64,000 bases of DNA from DATBLE01 sp963837265 (GTDB lineage: Bacteria > Actinomycetota > Thermoleophilia > Gaiellales > Gaiellaceae), in contig CAWIMQ010000001.1 of NCBI GenBank assembly GCA_963837265.1, positions 620,001-684,000 on the forward strand. The letters run 5' to 3'. The notes beneath the pieces were generated by a model. That model was not told the DNA's origin. It made no database searches and saw only the letters and a list, made by a program, of their open reading frames with translations. Positions 43,397 through 51,601 of the stretch are shown here, in pieces (the first letter of the stretch is position 1; each line of letters opens with the position of its first letter). The translations under genes were made by a program, and so were the position numbers.

Positions 43397-44104
43397 CTAC
43401 GGCGCGGTGCGGTCGTTCGCGACGAAGGCCGCATGCGTGACCGGCATCAGCTCCGCGAAGAACTGCTCGATCGCCTCGGCGTACCGGCGGATCTCGCGCT
43501 GCGCCGTCTCGGCCGCGCGCAGCGAGACGAAGTTCATCAGCGAGCGCGCGTTGATCGTCCAGTAGAACTCGGTGTAGGCGCCGACCGGCATCACGCAGCG
43601 GGCGAGCTCGCGGGCGACGCCGAGCCCGACCAGCCGCTCGTACGCGGCGAAGGCCGTCTCGTAGACGGCACGCAGCTCGTCGCGGGTCTGCTCGGCGACG
43701 TCCGGCTCGACCGGATCGAACGAGTAGGCTCCCGGCTTGCCGACCTGGGTGCGAACGTCCTCGGGCTCGGGGACGTAGAAGTCGTCGGTCGCCTTCGCAT
43801 ACCTCATGCTGAACTCGTTGAAGCTGCCGACCCGGTGCCGCATCCATTCCCGTGCGACGAAGATCGGGCAGCGGATGTGGAAGCGGAACGAGTTATGTTC
43901 GAAAGGAGTGCCGTGTCTGTCCCGCATCAGGAAGCGGATCAGACCCTCGTCGGAGGCGTCCATCTCGTCCTTCCGCCGGGCGAAGGAGACGCGGGCGCCG
44001 TTGACCACCGACAGGTCGCTCGCCATCGCGCCGTCCAGCCGGACGAAGCCGTGGTCGAGGACGCGGATCGTGTGCTCGGGTATCACTTCGGTCGCGGCGG
44101 CCAC
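43397..44104 (-). CDS. thyX: Flavin-dependent thymidylate synthase
   Basis: A 235-residue ThyX that makes dTMP from dUMP using FAD, methylene-tetrahydrofolate and NADPH. The signature RHRxxSxNExSxRY is present (RHRVGSFNEFSMRY near 89-102), with EHNSFRFHIRCPIFVAREW before it and the C-terminal TEFYWTINARSLMNFVSLR. No thyA was seen in the window. GTG 44104 is chosen because TACACT lies 11 bases upstream with no Shine-Dalgarno; GTG 44086 is the alternative. Confidence 0.93.
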   Translation of the reverse strand: MAAATEVIPEHTIRVLDHGFVRLDGAMASDLSVVNGARVSFARRKDEMDASDEGLIRFLMRDRHGTPFEHNSFRFHIRCPIFVAREWMRHRVGSFNEFSMRYAKATDDFYVPEPEDVRTQVGKPGAYSFDPVEPDVAEQTRDELRAVYETAFAAYERLVGLGVARELARCVMPVGAYTEFYWTINARSLMNFVSLRAAETAQREIRRYAEAIEQFFAELMPVTHAAFVANDRTAP

Positions 44105-44115
44105 CGGGACGCCTG

Positions 44116-44121
44116 AGTGTA
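44116..44121 (-). promoter_or_regulatory. TANNNT -10 box of thyX
   Basis: On the minus strand TACACT ends 11 bases before GTG 44104. A near-leaderless transcript is inferred. Confidence 0.35.
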
Positions 44122-44167
44122 GCGGGATGGTCCGCCGGAGCCGGGCTGCAGCACGGACGCGAAGGCC

Positions 44168-44341
44168 GTGTCCGAGGGACAGTCCCTGCGCCGAGAGTGT
44201 GTCGCTCTTTCCACGGACGCCACTGCCCGGATCGACGATGCCGTCCGCCCCGAACGGAGGATCGCTGCCTGTATCGCCATCGGCCGTTCGGGACCGGCCA
44301 CCGGCCTCTTCGGCGGTGTCGAGGGACTGTCCCTCGGACAC
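44168..44341. repeat. Pair of inverted 20-base REP-like elements
   Basis: GTGTCCGAGGGACAGTCCCT at 44168-44187 recurs exactly in inverted orientation at 44322-44341. Each contains the near-perfect palindrome GAGGGAC-n-GTCCCTC, and the right copy extends to GGTGTC/GGACACC. The pair brackets ~134 bases with no recognisable gene, so 44105-44455 is a repeat-bearing noncoding stretch like a BIME or MITE. The family differs from arrays A and B. Confidence 0.8.
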
Positions 44342-44455
44342 CGCTCTCGTGGACCTGTCCGGATGCGGCCTTGCGCCTGGGCTAGTCTTGCCGGCAGACC
44401 CGCGGCAGGAAGTGCGGGTCGGCGGCCAGGGCGATCCCGGCCGGGCCGGCGCTAC

Positions 44456-45007
44456 TCACCGGAGGCTGAACGGGGGGTAGTCGCCGACGAGCGAGGCAAG
44501 GTACGCGAGGAGGCGTGCGTACCAGCGGACGAGCCCGCGCAGGAACCTCCAGAAGCGCTCGGGATACCGCTCGGCGACGAGGACCCACACCGCGGCGAGG
44601 ACCCAGACGACCGCGCCGGCGAAGCCGAGGATCGCCAGGACGATCATGCTCGGGATCGCGTACAGGATGCGTAGCAGCGCCGAGCCGACCGTGGGCGAGC
44701 CCGACCGCCTGACCTCGAGGCGGAGGCCCTCCCCGCCGGTCACGTCGTCGGTCAGGAGCGCCAGGTAGGCGACCACTCCGACGATCCAGCGGAGCGCCCG
44801 CGTCACCGCCGGCCCCTGCTCGTCCACGTAGCGCTGCCCGCCCTTCTGCGAGACGAGGATCGCGGCGACGACCGGAAGCCCGATCCAGAGCAGCCCGAAC
44901 GGATGGCCGATCCAGGAGATCACCACGAGGAGGAGGAGTCGGAGGACGACGTGAGCGCGCCGGAACGCCGGCGGGCGGTCGACGTCGAAGACGACGGGGT
45001 CCGACAT
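44456..45007 (-). CDS. DUF4389 membrane protein
   Basis: A 183-residue protein with several membrane helices. It matches the DUF4389 pattern: DVDRPPAFRRAHVVLRLLLL, then WIGHPFGLLWIGLPVVAAI, and repeated RYPERFWRFLRGLVRWYARL with YLASLVGDYPPF. The role of this family is unknown. ATG 45007 begins the conserved start; an upstream ATG at 45043 would add 12 unconserved residues. No neighbours on the same strand within 350 bases. Confidence 0.85.
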   Translation of the reverse strand: MSDPVVFDVDRPPAFRRAHVVLRLLLLVVISWIGHPFGLLWIGLPVVAAILVSQKGGQRYVDEQGPAVTRALRWIVGVVAYLALLTDDVTGGEGLRLEVRRSGSPTVGSALLRILYAIPSMIVLAILGFAGAVVWVLAAVWVLVAERYPERFWRFLRGLVRWYARLLAYLASLVGDYPPFSLR

Positions 45008-45170
45008 GCTCGCGGGCAGCCTGCCACACCTGGCGGTCTTCACGGCAGACGACCGCCGATCGGATGCACGCCGGCACGTCCGGCTTCACGCACCCGGCCG
45101 GGACACCGCTCGACTCATTCGGCCGAGACCCGGCGGGCACTCGCTCCGGAGCGGCCGGCACAGTCCGGTC

Positions 45171-45176
45171 TAGAGT
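45171..45176 (+). promoter_or_regulatory. TANNNT -10 box for the 45184 operon
   Basis: TAGAGT ends seven bases before GTG 45184 and no Shine-Dalgarno is present. This is the best-placed leaderless promoter in the window and marks the start of the plus-strand catabolic cluster. Confidence 0.45.
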
Positions 45177-45183
45177 GAAGGCA

Positions 45184-45888
45184 GTGAGCCCAGGCGGTGT
45201 TCTCGTCAGCGACCGTCCTACCGGGGGTGTCCTGCGCCTTCGCCTGAATCGCCCCGAGCGCCGCAACGCTCTCGATCGAGCGCTGGTGGAAGCTCTTCTG
45301 GACGCCTTCGAGGACCGTGAGTGCCGGGCGGTCGTGCTCTCGTCGAGCGATCCAGCCGCCTTCTGCGCCGGCGCCGACCTGTCGATCGGGGACGGCGAGC
45401 GCGCCCGGGTCAGCGACCTGCTCTACAGCCTCTACGGGCGAATGATCGCCTTCCATGCGCCGATCGTCGTTGCGGTCGCGGCGCAGGCCGTCGGAGGCGG
45501 GGCACAGCTCGCGATCGCCGGCGACGTCAGGGTCGCGGGCCCCCACGCGTCGTTCCGATTCGCGGGTGCGGGGCACGGACTGGCCGTCGGGGCGTGGGGT
45601 CTTCCGTCGCTCGTGGGACGCGGGCGGGCCATGGAGCTCTGCCTGACGATGCGGGACGTGTCTGCCGGCGAGGCGCTCACGCTGGGGCTGGTCGACCGGA
45701 TCGAGGACGAGCCGGAGAGTGCCGCACTCGCATTCGCGGCCGGCGTGGCGCAGCTCGTTCCCGAGGCGGTCGGCCGGATCAAGCGCGTTGCGGCCGAGGC
45801 CGCGGGACTGCATGCGGCGCTCGAGCTCGAGCGTACCGGGAATCGAGACTGGTCCGGATCGACCACCGGCCCCGGCGCGTCTCGTTGA
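45184..45888 (+). CDS. Enoyl-CoA hydratase/isomerase-family protein
   Basis: A 234-residue crotonase-fold protein. The oxyanion-hole motifs are NRPERRNALD and FCAGADLS, and VGGGAQLAIAGDVRVA is typical. The hydratase catalytic Glu normally in the FxxPE block is absent (FRFAGAGHGLAVGAWGLP), so a plain enoyl-CoA hydratase is unlikely. A CoA-thioester hydrolase, isomerase or decarboxylase activity is possible. The stop overlaps the TTG start of the acyl-CoA ligase gene, so the two should work on the same acyl-CoA. Confidence 0.85.
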   Translation: MSPGGVLVSDRPTGGVLRLRLNRPERRNALDRALVEALLDAFEDRECRAVVLSSSDPAAFCAGADLSIGDGERARVSDLLYSLYGRMIAFHAPIVVAVAAQAVGGGAQLAIAGDVRVAGPHASFRFAGAGHGLAVGAWGLPSLVGRGRAMELCLTMRDVSAGEALTLGLVDRIEDEPESAALAFAAGVAQLVPEAVGRIKRVAAEAAGLHAALELERTGNRDWSGSTTGPGASR

Positions 45889-47531
45889 CCCACCGGCCCC
45901 TCCCCGCGGCGGTCGAGGCCTGGGAGCGACACGCCGGCGTCTCGCTCGAGCCGCACGAGCTCCGCCGTCAGCTCGCCGAGGGGAACCTCTCCAGGTCGTT
46001 CCACGAGGCTGCTCTCACCGCCGGCGACCGGCGCGCGCTGACGATCGGCGACGAGTCCGCTACCCACCGGGAGCTCGACGATCTGGCTGCGGCCCTCGGC
46101 GCGCAGATCCGGGAGCAAGGGGTCCGGCCCGGCGAGCGGGTCGTCCTCGCCGGCAGGAACTCGCTCGCCTTCGTCGTCGCGTACCTCGGCATCCTCCGCG
46201 CGCAAGCCGTCGCCGTTCTCACGGACGAAGGTGCCGCCGAGCGGGAGTTGGTTCGGCTGATCGAAGACAGCGGCGCCGTCGCAGCATTCGCAGGGGGCGA
46301 GGCGTACGAGCGGCTCACGCGGCTCGCACACGGAGGCTCGGGGCCGCGCGTCGCCTCTCTGGATCCGACGGCGGCCGGCGCCGCCCTCGAGCCGGCGCTC
46401 CACACGTCGGCCCGGCTGCCCCCGCCCGACCACGGCGGCGCTTGCACGGCGCTGCTCGGCTACACGTCCGGCACGACCGGTGCGCCGAAGGGTGCCGCGA
46501 TCGCTCACTCGAACCTGCTCGCGTCGCTGCGCGGGATCATGCTCGCCTGGCGCTGGCGCGAGGAAGACGTCCTCGTCCACGCTCTTCCCCTCGCCCACCA
46601 GCACGGCCTGTCGGGGTTGCAGGCGACGCTGCTGGCGGGAGCCCGGGCGGTGATCCACTCCTCGCTCGACCCGGCGGAGCTGTGCGGCGCGATCGCGGCC
46701 GAGCGCGCGACGATCCTCTTCTCCGTCCCGGCCGTCTACGAGCGCCTGCTCGCCCCGGAGGGTGCACGGCCGGCCGACTTCTCCTCCCTCCGGCTGGCTA
46801 CATCCGGGTCCGCACCGCTCTCGCCGGCGCTCTGGAGGCGCGTCGCCGACCTCCTCGGGCAGGAGCCTCTCGAGCGCTACGGCACGACCGAGACGGGCCT
46901 GGACGTGTCGAACCTCTACGTCGGTCCGCGGAAGCCGGGATCGGTCGGGCTGCCGCTCCCCGGGATCGAGGTCGCGATCGCCGCCGAGACCGGCCGCCCG
47001 CTGAGGCCGGGCGCCGACGGCGAAATCCTGCTCCGCGGCCCGCAGGTCTTCGCCGGCTACTGGCGGAACGCAGAGGCAACCGGCACGAGCTTCCGTCCAG
47101 GCGGCTGGTTCCGGACAGGTGACGTCGGGCGGGTCGATCCCGAGGACGGCTGTCTCTCGATCACGGGCCGGCTGAAGGAGCTGATCATCTCCGGTGGGCT
47201 GAACGTATACCCGCGCGAGGTCGAGCTCGTGCTCGAGGAGCATCGCTCGGTCGAGCGGGCGGCGGTCCTGGGATTGCCATCCGAGCGTTGGGGCGAGGAG
47301 GTGGTGGCGCTCGTTGTCCCGGCTTCCGGAACGGTGATCGACGAGGACGAGCTCGCGGCACACGCCCGCGAGGCACTCGCTCCCCACAAGCGTCCTAAGG
47401 CGATTCTCCCCGTCGACGACCTCCCGGTCACCGCGGTGGGCAAGCTCCGGCGGTCCGCCCTCGCCGAGATCGCGGCACGCCTTCGGGACGCGCGGGTTTC
47501 CCCGCAGATCGATGGCGCCGCGACGACTTGA
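45885..47531 (+). CDS. AMP-forming acyl-CoA synthetase, malonyl-CoA-synthetase-like
   Basis: A 548-residue adenylate-forming ligase. The P-loop YTSGTTGAPKG is at 193-203, the A5 motif RYGTTETG near 331-338, then GWFRTGD, GRLKELIISGGLNVYPREVE and the C-terminal catalytic Lys in AVGKLRR. Segments HALPLAHQHGL, SVPAVYERLL and LATSGSAPL resemble MatB malonyl-CoA synthetase more than long-chain ligases. TTG 45885 overlaps the previous stop as TTGA. A malonyl-CoA decarboxylase gene 12 kb away supports a malonate route. Substrate assignment is inference. Confidence 0.82.
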   Translation: MTHRPLPAAVEAWERHAGVSLEPHELRRQLAEGNLSRSFHEAALTAGDRRALTIGDESATHRELDDLAAALGAQIREQGVRPGERVVLAGRNSLAFVVAYLGILRAQAVAVLTDEGAAERELVRLIEDSGAVAAFAGGEAYERLTRLAHGGSGPRVASLDPTAAGAALEPALHTSARLPPPDHGGACTALLGYTSGTTGAPKGAAIAHSNLLASLRGIMLAWRWREEDVLVHALPLAHQHGLSGLQATLLAGARAVIHSSLDPAELCGAIAAERATILFSVPAVYERLLAPEGARPADFSSLRLATSGSAPLSPALWRRVADLLGQEPLERYGTTETGLDVSNLYVGPRKPGSVGLPLPGIEVAIAAETGRPLRPGADGEILLRGPQVFAGYWRNAEATGTSFRPGGWFRTGDVGRVDPEDGCLSITGRLKELIISGGLNVYPREVELVLEEHRSVERAAVLGLPSERWGEEVVALVVPASGTVIDEDELAAHAREALAPHKRPKAILPVDDLPVTAVGKLRRSALAEIAARLRDARVSPQIDGAATT

Positions 47532-47596
47532 CGCCTGCTCGGCCGGCCCGTACGAATGTTGCTGTCGGACGCGAGAAAGGAAGGTGAGGCGGAGCA

Positions 47597-48394
47597 GTGG
47601 ATCTCGGGTTGGAGGGCCATTCCGCGCTGATCACCGGCGCCAGCAAGGGAATCGGGCTCGCGTGCGCCTGGCTGCTCTCCCAGGAGGGCTGCGACGTCGC
47701 GATCAACGCGCGGGGTGGGGAGCTGCTCGCGCAGCAGACGGCAGCGGTCTCCGCGGCGACGGGCCGGCAGGTGCTCGCGCTGCAGGGGGACATGAGCGTC
47801 CCCGAGGACGCGGAGCGGGTCACACGAGAGGCAATCGCCGGCTTCGGCAAGCTGGACATCCTGGTCACCTGTGCCGGGTCCTCGCCGGGCGGGCTGATCG
47901 AGGAGCTGACCGAGGATCACTGGGCGCAGAGTCTCGGGCTGAAGTTCCTGGGCTACGTTCGCTCCACCAAGGCAGTCCTGCCGCACATGCGCGAGCGGCG
48001 CTCGGGCAGCATCGTCCTGGTGGTCGGCAACGACGGCCTCAAGCCGAGCTACTGGGAGGTGACCGCCGGAGCAGCGAACGCGGCGGACATCAACTTCGCC
48101 TCGGCGATGGCCGAGCAGTACGGGCGCTACGGCGTCCGTGTGAACACGGTCAATCCAGGTCCGGTCAACACCGACCGCTGGGACACGCTCGAGAAGGCCT
48201 TCGCGCGTGACAAGCAGGTCGACCAGTCCCGCGCGCACGAGCTGGCCGTCGGCAGCATCCCGTTCGGCCGCATCTGCGAGCCGGAGGAGGTCGCGAACCT
48301 GGTCGCCTTCCTCGCCTCGCCTCGGGCCAGCTTCATCAACGGCGCCCACATCCCGATCGACGGCGCCCAGCGCAAAGCTCTGATGGACATCTGA
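47597..48394 (+). CDS. SDR-fold protein lacking the catalytic Ser-Tyr-Lys
   Basis: A 265-residue short-chain dehydrogenase/reductase fold. The nucleotide motif TGASKGIG (near 14-21) and CAGSSPGG are normal, as are VNTVNPGPVNTD and the C-terminal ASPRASFINGAHIPIDG. Where active members have a Ser and YxxxK, this one reads IVLVVGNDG and EVTAGAANAADINF, so Ser, Tyr and Lys are all replaced. It may bind NAD(P) without redox catalysis or use another mechanism. GTG 47597 has AAGGAAGGTGAGG upstream. The next gene starts nine bases after the stop. Confidence 0.85.
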   Translation: MDLGLEGHSALITGASKGIGLACAWLLSQEGCDVAINARGGELLAQQTAAVSAATGRQVLALQGDMSVPEDAERVTREAIAGFGKLDILVTCAGSSPGGLIEELTEDHWAQSLGLKFLGYVRSTKAVLPHMRERRSGSIVLVVGNDGLKPSYWEVTAGAANAADINFASAMAEQYGRYGVRVNTVNPGPVNTDRWDTLEKAFARDKQVDQSRAHELAVGSIPFGRICEPEEVANLVAFLASPRASFINGAHIPIDGAQRKALMDI

Positions 48395-48403
48395 GCGACC
48401 CGC

Positions 48404-49552
48404 GTGGCGACCGTCGAGCTCTACGAGACTCAGCTCAGGTTCCTCGACCACGTCGTTGCGTCCGGATCGCACGGGACGAGCCGCGAGGAGGCATTACGGC
48501 TCCTGCTCGTCGAGCACGTCCACGACCGGCTCGGCGGTGCCGCCGCCTACGTCGGCGGCACGGTTCGGGCCGACGTGCTCGAGAGCTCCTTCCCCGGGTA
48601 CGGGGCGAAGCGGCTCGAGATCGTGCTCCAGCCGGTCACAGGCAAGGCCGTTCCCGTCTACCGGGGCGAGGTGCTCCGGATCGAGCAGGAGGTCGGCGGC
48701 ACGTGCGTCGACTTCAACGCCTTCAATCTCCACGACTACAAGGAGTTCCTCGACTGCGGGTTCACACGCAGCTTCCAGTCGTTCGACCCGCGGCGCGGCG
48801 ACTTCATCTGGACAAACGCGCCTCGCGGACGGCCGATGTTCGCGATCCTCGAGATCGCGGAGACCTGCGAGCTCGACATCGTCGGACACCGCTGTAACCG
48901 TGTCCTGAACGAGCTCGGTTGGGGGCTGACGGCGCATGCGAACTGTCAGGACAGCCTGGCGGAGGCGATCCGCGAGTACGGTCTCACGCCCGACGACGTC
49001 CACGACTCCTTCAACCTCTGGATGGCGACCGACATCGACGAGAGCGGGCGCCGCCAGTTCCGCTGGAATCCGGGCAGGAAGGGCGACCGGATCGACCTGC
49101 TGGCGATCTTCGACGTGCTCGCCGCGGCGGTGATCTGCGGCCTCGGCGACCTGGTCGGGATCAACAACTTCACGTTCGCGCCCGTCCGGGTCGAGGTCTT
49201 CGAGCCCTCGCCGGATACGGTGCGGCTCGCCGACGCGGTCGAGGCCCGCTGGGGGCGGCTCGAGAGCCAGGTGCGCTCCGAAGACCTGGCGGGCACCCCC
49301 GTGCTCGCGAGCCGCGAGCTGAGGCGGGACCCGGCCTACGTTCCCGCGTACCGGTCCGCCCCGGCGACCTCGACACTGGACGTCGAGCTGGGCGACCAGG
49401 AGCGCGGGCTCGTCGGCGGGCTGATCGACACCGGCGTGTACGGGAGCACGGAGGGGGAGGCGCTCCGCGCCGCGTTCATGCGCTGGTGCAACTCCCACCT
49501 GACGACGATCCGCCGGGCGAAGCTCGAGTTCGAGACCGGAAAGATGGCATGA
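48404..49552 (+). CDS. DUF1989 protein with ribbon-helix-helix-like N- and C-termini
   Basis: A 382-residue protein with a DUF1989 core at ~65-290 (DFNAFNLHDYKEFLDCGFTR, HRCNRVLNELGWG, HANCQDSLAEAIREYGL). Some DUF1989 proteins are carboxyguanidine deiminase subunits. Both ends resemble CopG/Arc-type ribbon-helix-helix motifs: ATVELYETQLRFLDHVVASG with SREEALRLLL at 2-37, and TLDVELGDQERGLVGGLIDTG with EGEALRAAFMRW near 325-370. Such a sandwich could pair DNA binding with ligand sensing or an enzyme. GTG 48404 is close behind the SDR stop, so it is likely in the same operon. Confidence 0.8.
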   Translation: MATVELYETQLRFLDHVVASGSHGTSREEALRLLLVEHVHDRLGGAAAYVGGTVRADVLESSFPGYGAKRLEIVLQPVTGKAVPVYRGEVLRIEQEVGGTCVDFNAFNLHDYKEFLDCGFTRSFQSFDPRRGDFIWTNAPRGRPMFAILEIAETCELDIVGHRCNRVLNELGWGLTAHANCQDSLAEAIREYGLTPDDVHDSFNLWMATDIDESGRRQFRWNPGRKGDRIDLLAIFDVLAAAVICGLGDLVGINNFTFAPVRVEVFEPSPDTVRLADAVEARWGRLESQVRSEDLAGTPVLASRELRRDPAYVPAYRSAPATSTLDVELGDQERGLVGGLIDTGVYGSTEGEALRAAFMRWCNSHLTTIRRAKLEFETGKMA

Positions 49553-49656
49553 CCGGGGACACCGATCCGTCCGCCGGGAGAGGTAGGGGCTGCTCAGCTC
49601 AAGCGCGGAGTCTGATCCGCGCAGGCTCGAGACCGTGGCGCTCTGGGAGGCGCCAG

Positions 49657-49743
49657 ATGACGATCGAAGTGGGACTCGACCAGCATCGAGCGCAGATCAC
49701 CTTCGACCAGCTCGACCTGGAGACGGGCGAGGTGAGGACCGGC
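49657..49743 (+). pseudogene. IS110-type transposase N-terminal remnant
   Basis: ATG 49657 begins MTIEVGLDQHRAQITFDQLD then LETGEVRTG, resembling the start of IS110-family DEDD transposases (VGLDxHxxx), and then loses similarity. No terminal repeats or further transposase motifs are visible. The remainder of 49553-49846 contains nothing else recognised. Confidence 0.35.
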
Positions 49744-49846
49744 GTCGACCCTCCGCGCACGCGCCGCCCGGCAACCGATCAGCACGCATTGACGTCAACC
49801 CGGACACCGCTCTTGCCGCGGTATCCCTGGACAGATAAGGAGCGAC

Positions 49847-50299
49847 ATGGCGCTGGAGCACATCGTGATCGCGGTTGACGGCTCTCCGGCAGCCGACGAG
49901 GCGACCCGCGTCGGCCTCGAGCTGGCCTCGGGCGTCGGGGCCGACGTGACGTTCGTCCACGCCGACCAGGAGCTGGCCGAGAAGCTGTTCGACGAGGACC
50001 GCGATGAGGTCGAGTCTCGCGAGCACCGGCTCGAGGTCGACCCGGTGCTGAAGACGGCGGCGGCGGCGGCGGAGGCCCGCGGCGTACCGTGCCGTGTCGA
50101 GCTGGTGGGCGCCGAAGGGATCGACTATCTCGTGCCAGCGATCCTCGGGGTGGCCGCGGCTTTCGAGGCCCGCCTGATCGTCGTCGGCACGCGGGGCCGC
50201 GGGCCGGTCGCGAGCGTCGTGCTCGGCAGCGTCTCGCAGGGCCTCCTCGACTCCGCCTCCGTCCCCGTCGTCGTCGTCCACTCGCCGAACAGGGGCTGA
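49847..50299 (+). CDS. Universal stress protein A family
   Basis: A 150-residue UspA-fold protein with the ATP-binding motif G-2x-G-9x-G-S: GTRGRGPVASVVLGSVS near 116-132, and the opening strand IVIAVDGSPAADEAT. It is of the ATP-binding class. ATG 49847 has AAGGAG upstream. The M20 hydrolase gene starts eight bases after its stop, so the two are co-transcribed. Confidence 0.9.
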   Translation: MALEHIVIAVDGSPAADEATRVGLELASGVGADVTFVHADQELAEKLFDEDRDEVESREHRLEVDPVLKTAAAAAEARGVPCRVELVGAEGIDYLVPAILGVAAAFEARLIVVGTRGRGPVASVVLGSVSQGLLDSASVPVVVVHSPNRG

Positions 50300-50306
50300 C
50301 GCGCTC

Positions 50307-51587
50307 GTGCCGGGGACGGACGCCCTCGACGCTGCGCTGGCGCGCATCGACGAGAACGAGCTCGTCGACCTCGCGCTCGCGCTCGGCAACGTCGACAGCC
50401 CGACCGGAGAGGAGGGCCCGGTCTCGGACCTCGTCTTCGACTGGCTCGACGCCGCCGGGCTCGAGCCCCGGCGGCTCGCGCTGTTCCCCGACCGCGCGAA
50501 CGTCGTTGCCAGGCTCCCGGGCCGCGGCGACGGGCCGAGCCTGCTCTTCAACGGCCATCTGGACACGACGATCGCGAAGGAGGAGACGCTGACGACACCG
50601 CTCGCGGGCGCGGACGAGTACCACCGGGCGTGGCGCGACGGCGACGACCTGGTCGGAAACGGGATCGTCAACAACAAGGGCGTGATGGCGACCTGGCTCG
50701 TCGCCTGCAAGGCGCTGAAGGCGGCGGGCGCGCCGCTGGCGGGCGACCTCGTGCTCACGGCGGTTGTCGGCGAGATCGGCCTCGAGCCGGTGGACGAGTT
50801 CCAGCCGCCGCAGTACGTCGCCAAGGAGGCAGGCGCACGCTACGTCGTGAACCGCGGCGTGAGCGCCGACTACGCCCTCGTCGCCGAGGGGACGAGCTTC
50901 GGCCTTTGCTGGGTCGAGGCGGGCAAGGCCTTCTTCAAGGTCTCGGTGCACGGCGACGAGCCGCCCCTCTACACCCCGTACGTCCCGCGGCCGACGACGA
51001 TCGCCGGCTCGCCGAACGCGATCGTGCGCTCGACGGCGGTGATCGAGGCGATCGAGGAGTGGGCGGTCGAGTACGAGCGCGCGCACACCTACCGCTGCGA
51101 GGGCGGCACGGTCGTGCCGAAGGTCTCGGTCAACGCGGTGCGCAGCGGCGTCCCCTGGAAGATCACGAAGACGCCGTCGGTCTGCCACCTGTACCTCGAC
51201 ATCCGGATCACGCCGGAGCAGACCCTGCGCTCGGTCGAGCGGGAGCTGCGCTCCGTCGTCGAGGCGGCGGGCATCCCCGCGACCGTCGAGCCTTTCGTCT
51301 TCCGGCGGGGCTACGAAGCCCGGGACGTGGAGCCGCTCGTGGCCGGGGTCGAGGCCGCCCACCGCCGCGTCTTCGGCGATGCGCCCGGCAGGCCGATCGA
51401 CGCGATCACGAGCATGTGGCGCGACAGCAACGTCTTCAACGAGGCCGGGATCCCGACCGTCGTCTACGGGCCGGGGACGAGCGTCGGGGGCGGCAACTTC
51501 GCGATGGAGATCGACGCGCTCGTCCAGGCCGCCCGGGTCTACGCGGCGATCGCGATCGAGATCTGCGGAACCGAGCAATCCGACTGA
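50307..51587 (+). CDS. M20-family amidohydrolase/peptidase with altered metal site
   Basis: A 426-residue M20 metallohydrolase. NGHLDTT gives His84 and Asp86. The usual D-x-K-G-G bridging Asp is replaced (GNGIVNNKGVM), and the usual Glu-Glu pair reads VVGEIGLEP with one Glu. An inserted dimerisation domain lies near 215-320, and MWRDSNVFNEAGIPTVVYGP is conserved. The family cleaves amide bonds of amino acids or carbamoyl and ureido compounds. Here it sits between a DUF1989 pair and a nucleoside-type importer, which suggests a ureido substrate. GTG 50307 is used. Reduced metal binding is a real possibility. Confidence 0.82.
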   Translation: MPGTDALDAALARIDENELVDLALALGNVDSPTGEEGPVSDLVFDWLDAAGLEPRRLALFPDRANVVARLPGRGDGPSLLFNGHLDTTIAKEETLTTPLAGADEYHRAWRDGDDLVGNGIVNNKGVMATWLVACKALKAAGAPLAGDLVLTAVVGEIGLEPVDEFQPPQYVAKEAGARYVVNRGVSADYALVAEGTSFGLCWVEAGKAFFKVSVHGDEPPLYTPYVPRPTTIAGSPNAIVRSTAVIEAIEEWAVEYERAHTYRCEGGTVVPKVSVNAVRSGVPWKITKTPSVCHLYLDIRITPEQTLRSVERELRSVVEAAGIPATVEPFVFRRGYEARDVEPLVAGVEAAHRRVFGDAPGRPIDAITSMWRDSNVFNEAGIPTVVYGPGTSVGGGNFAMEIDALVQAARVYAAIAIEICGTEQSD

Positions 51588-51601
51588 CGGGAGGTGGAGC
51601 G

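Noticed and set aside
49657..49846. Complete insertion sequence
   Set aside because: Only a short IS110-like N-terminus is present, with no terminal repeats or catalytic domain.
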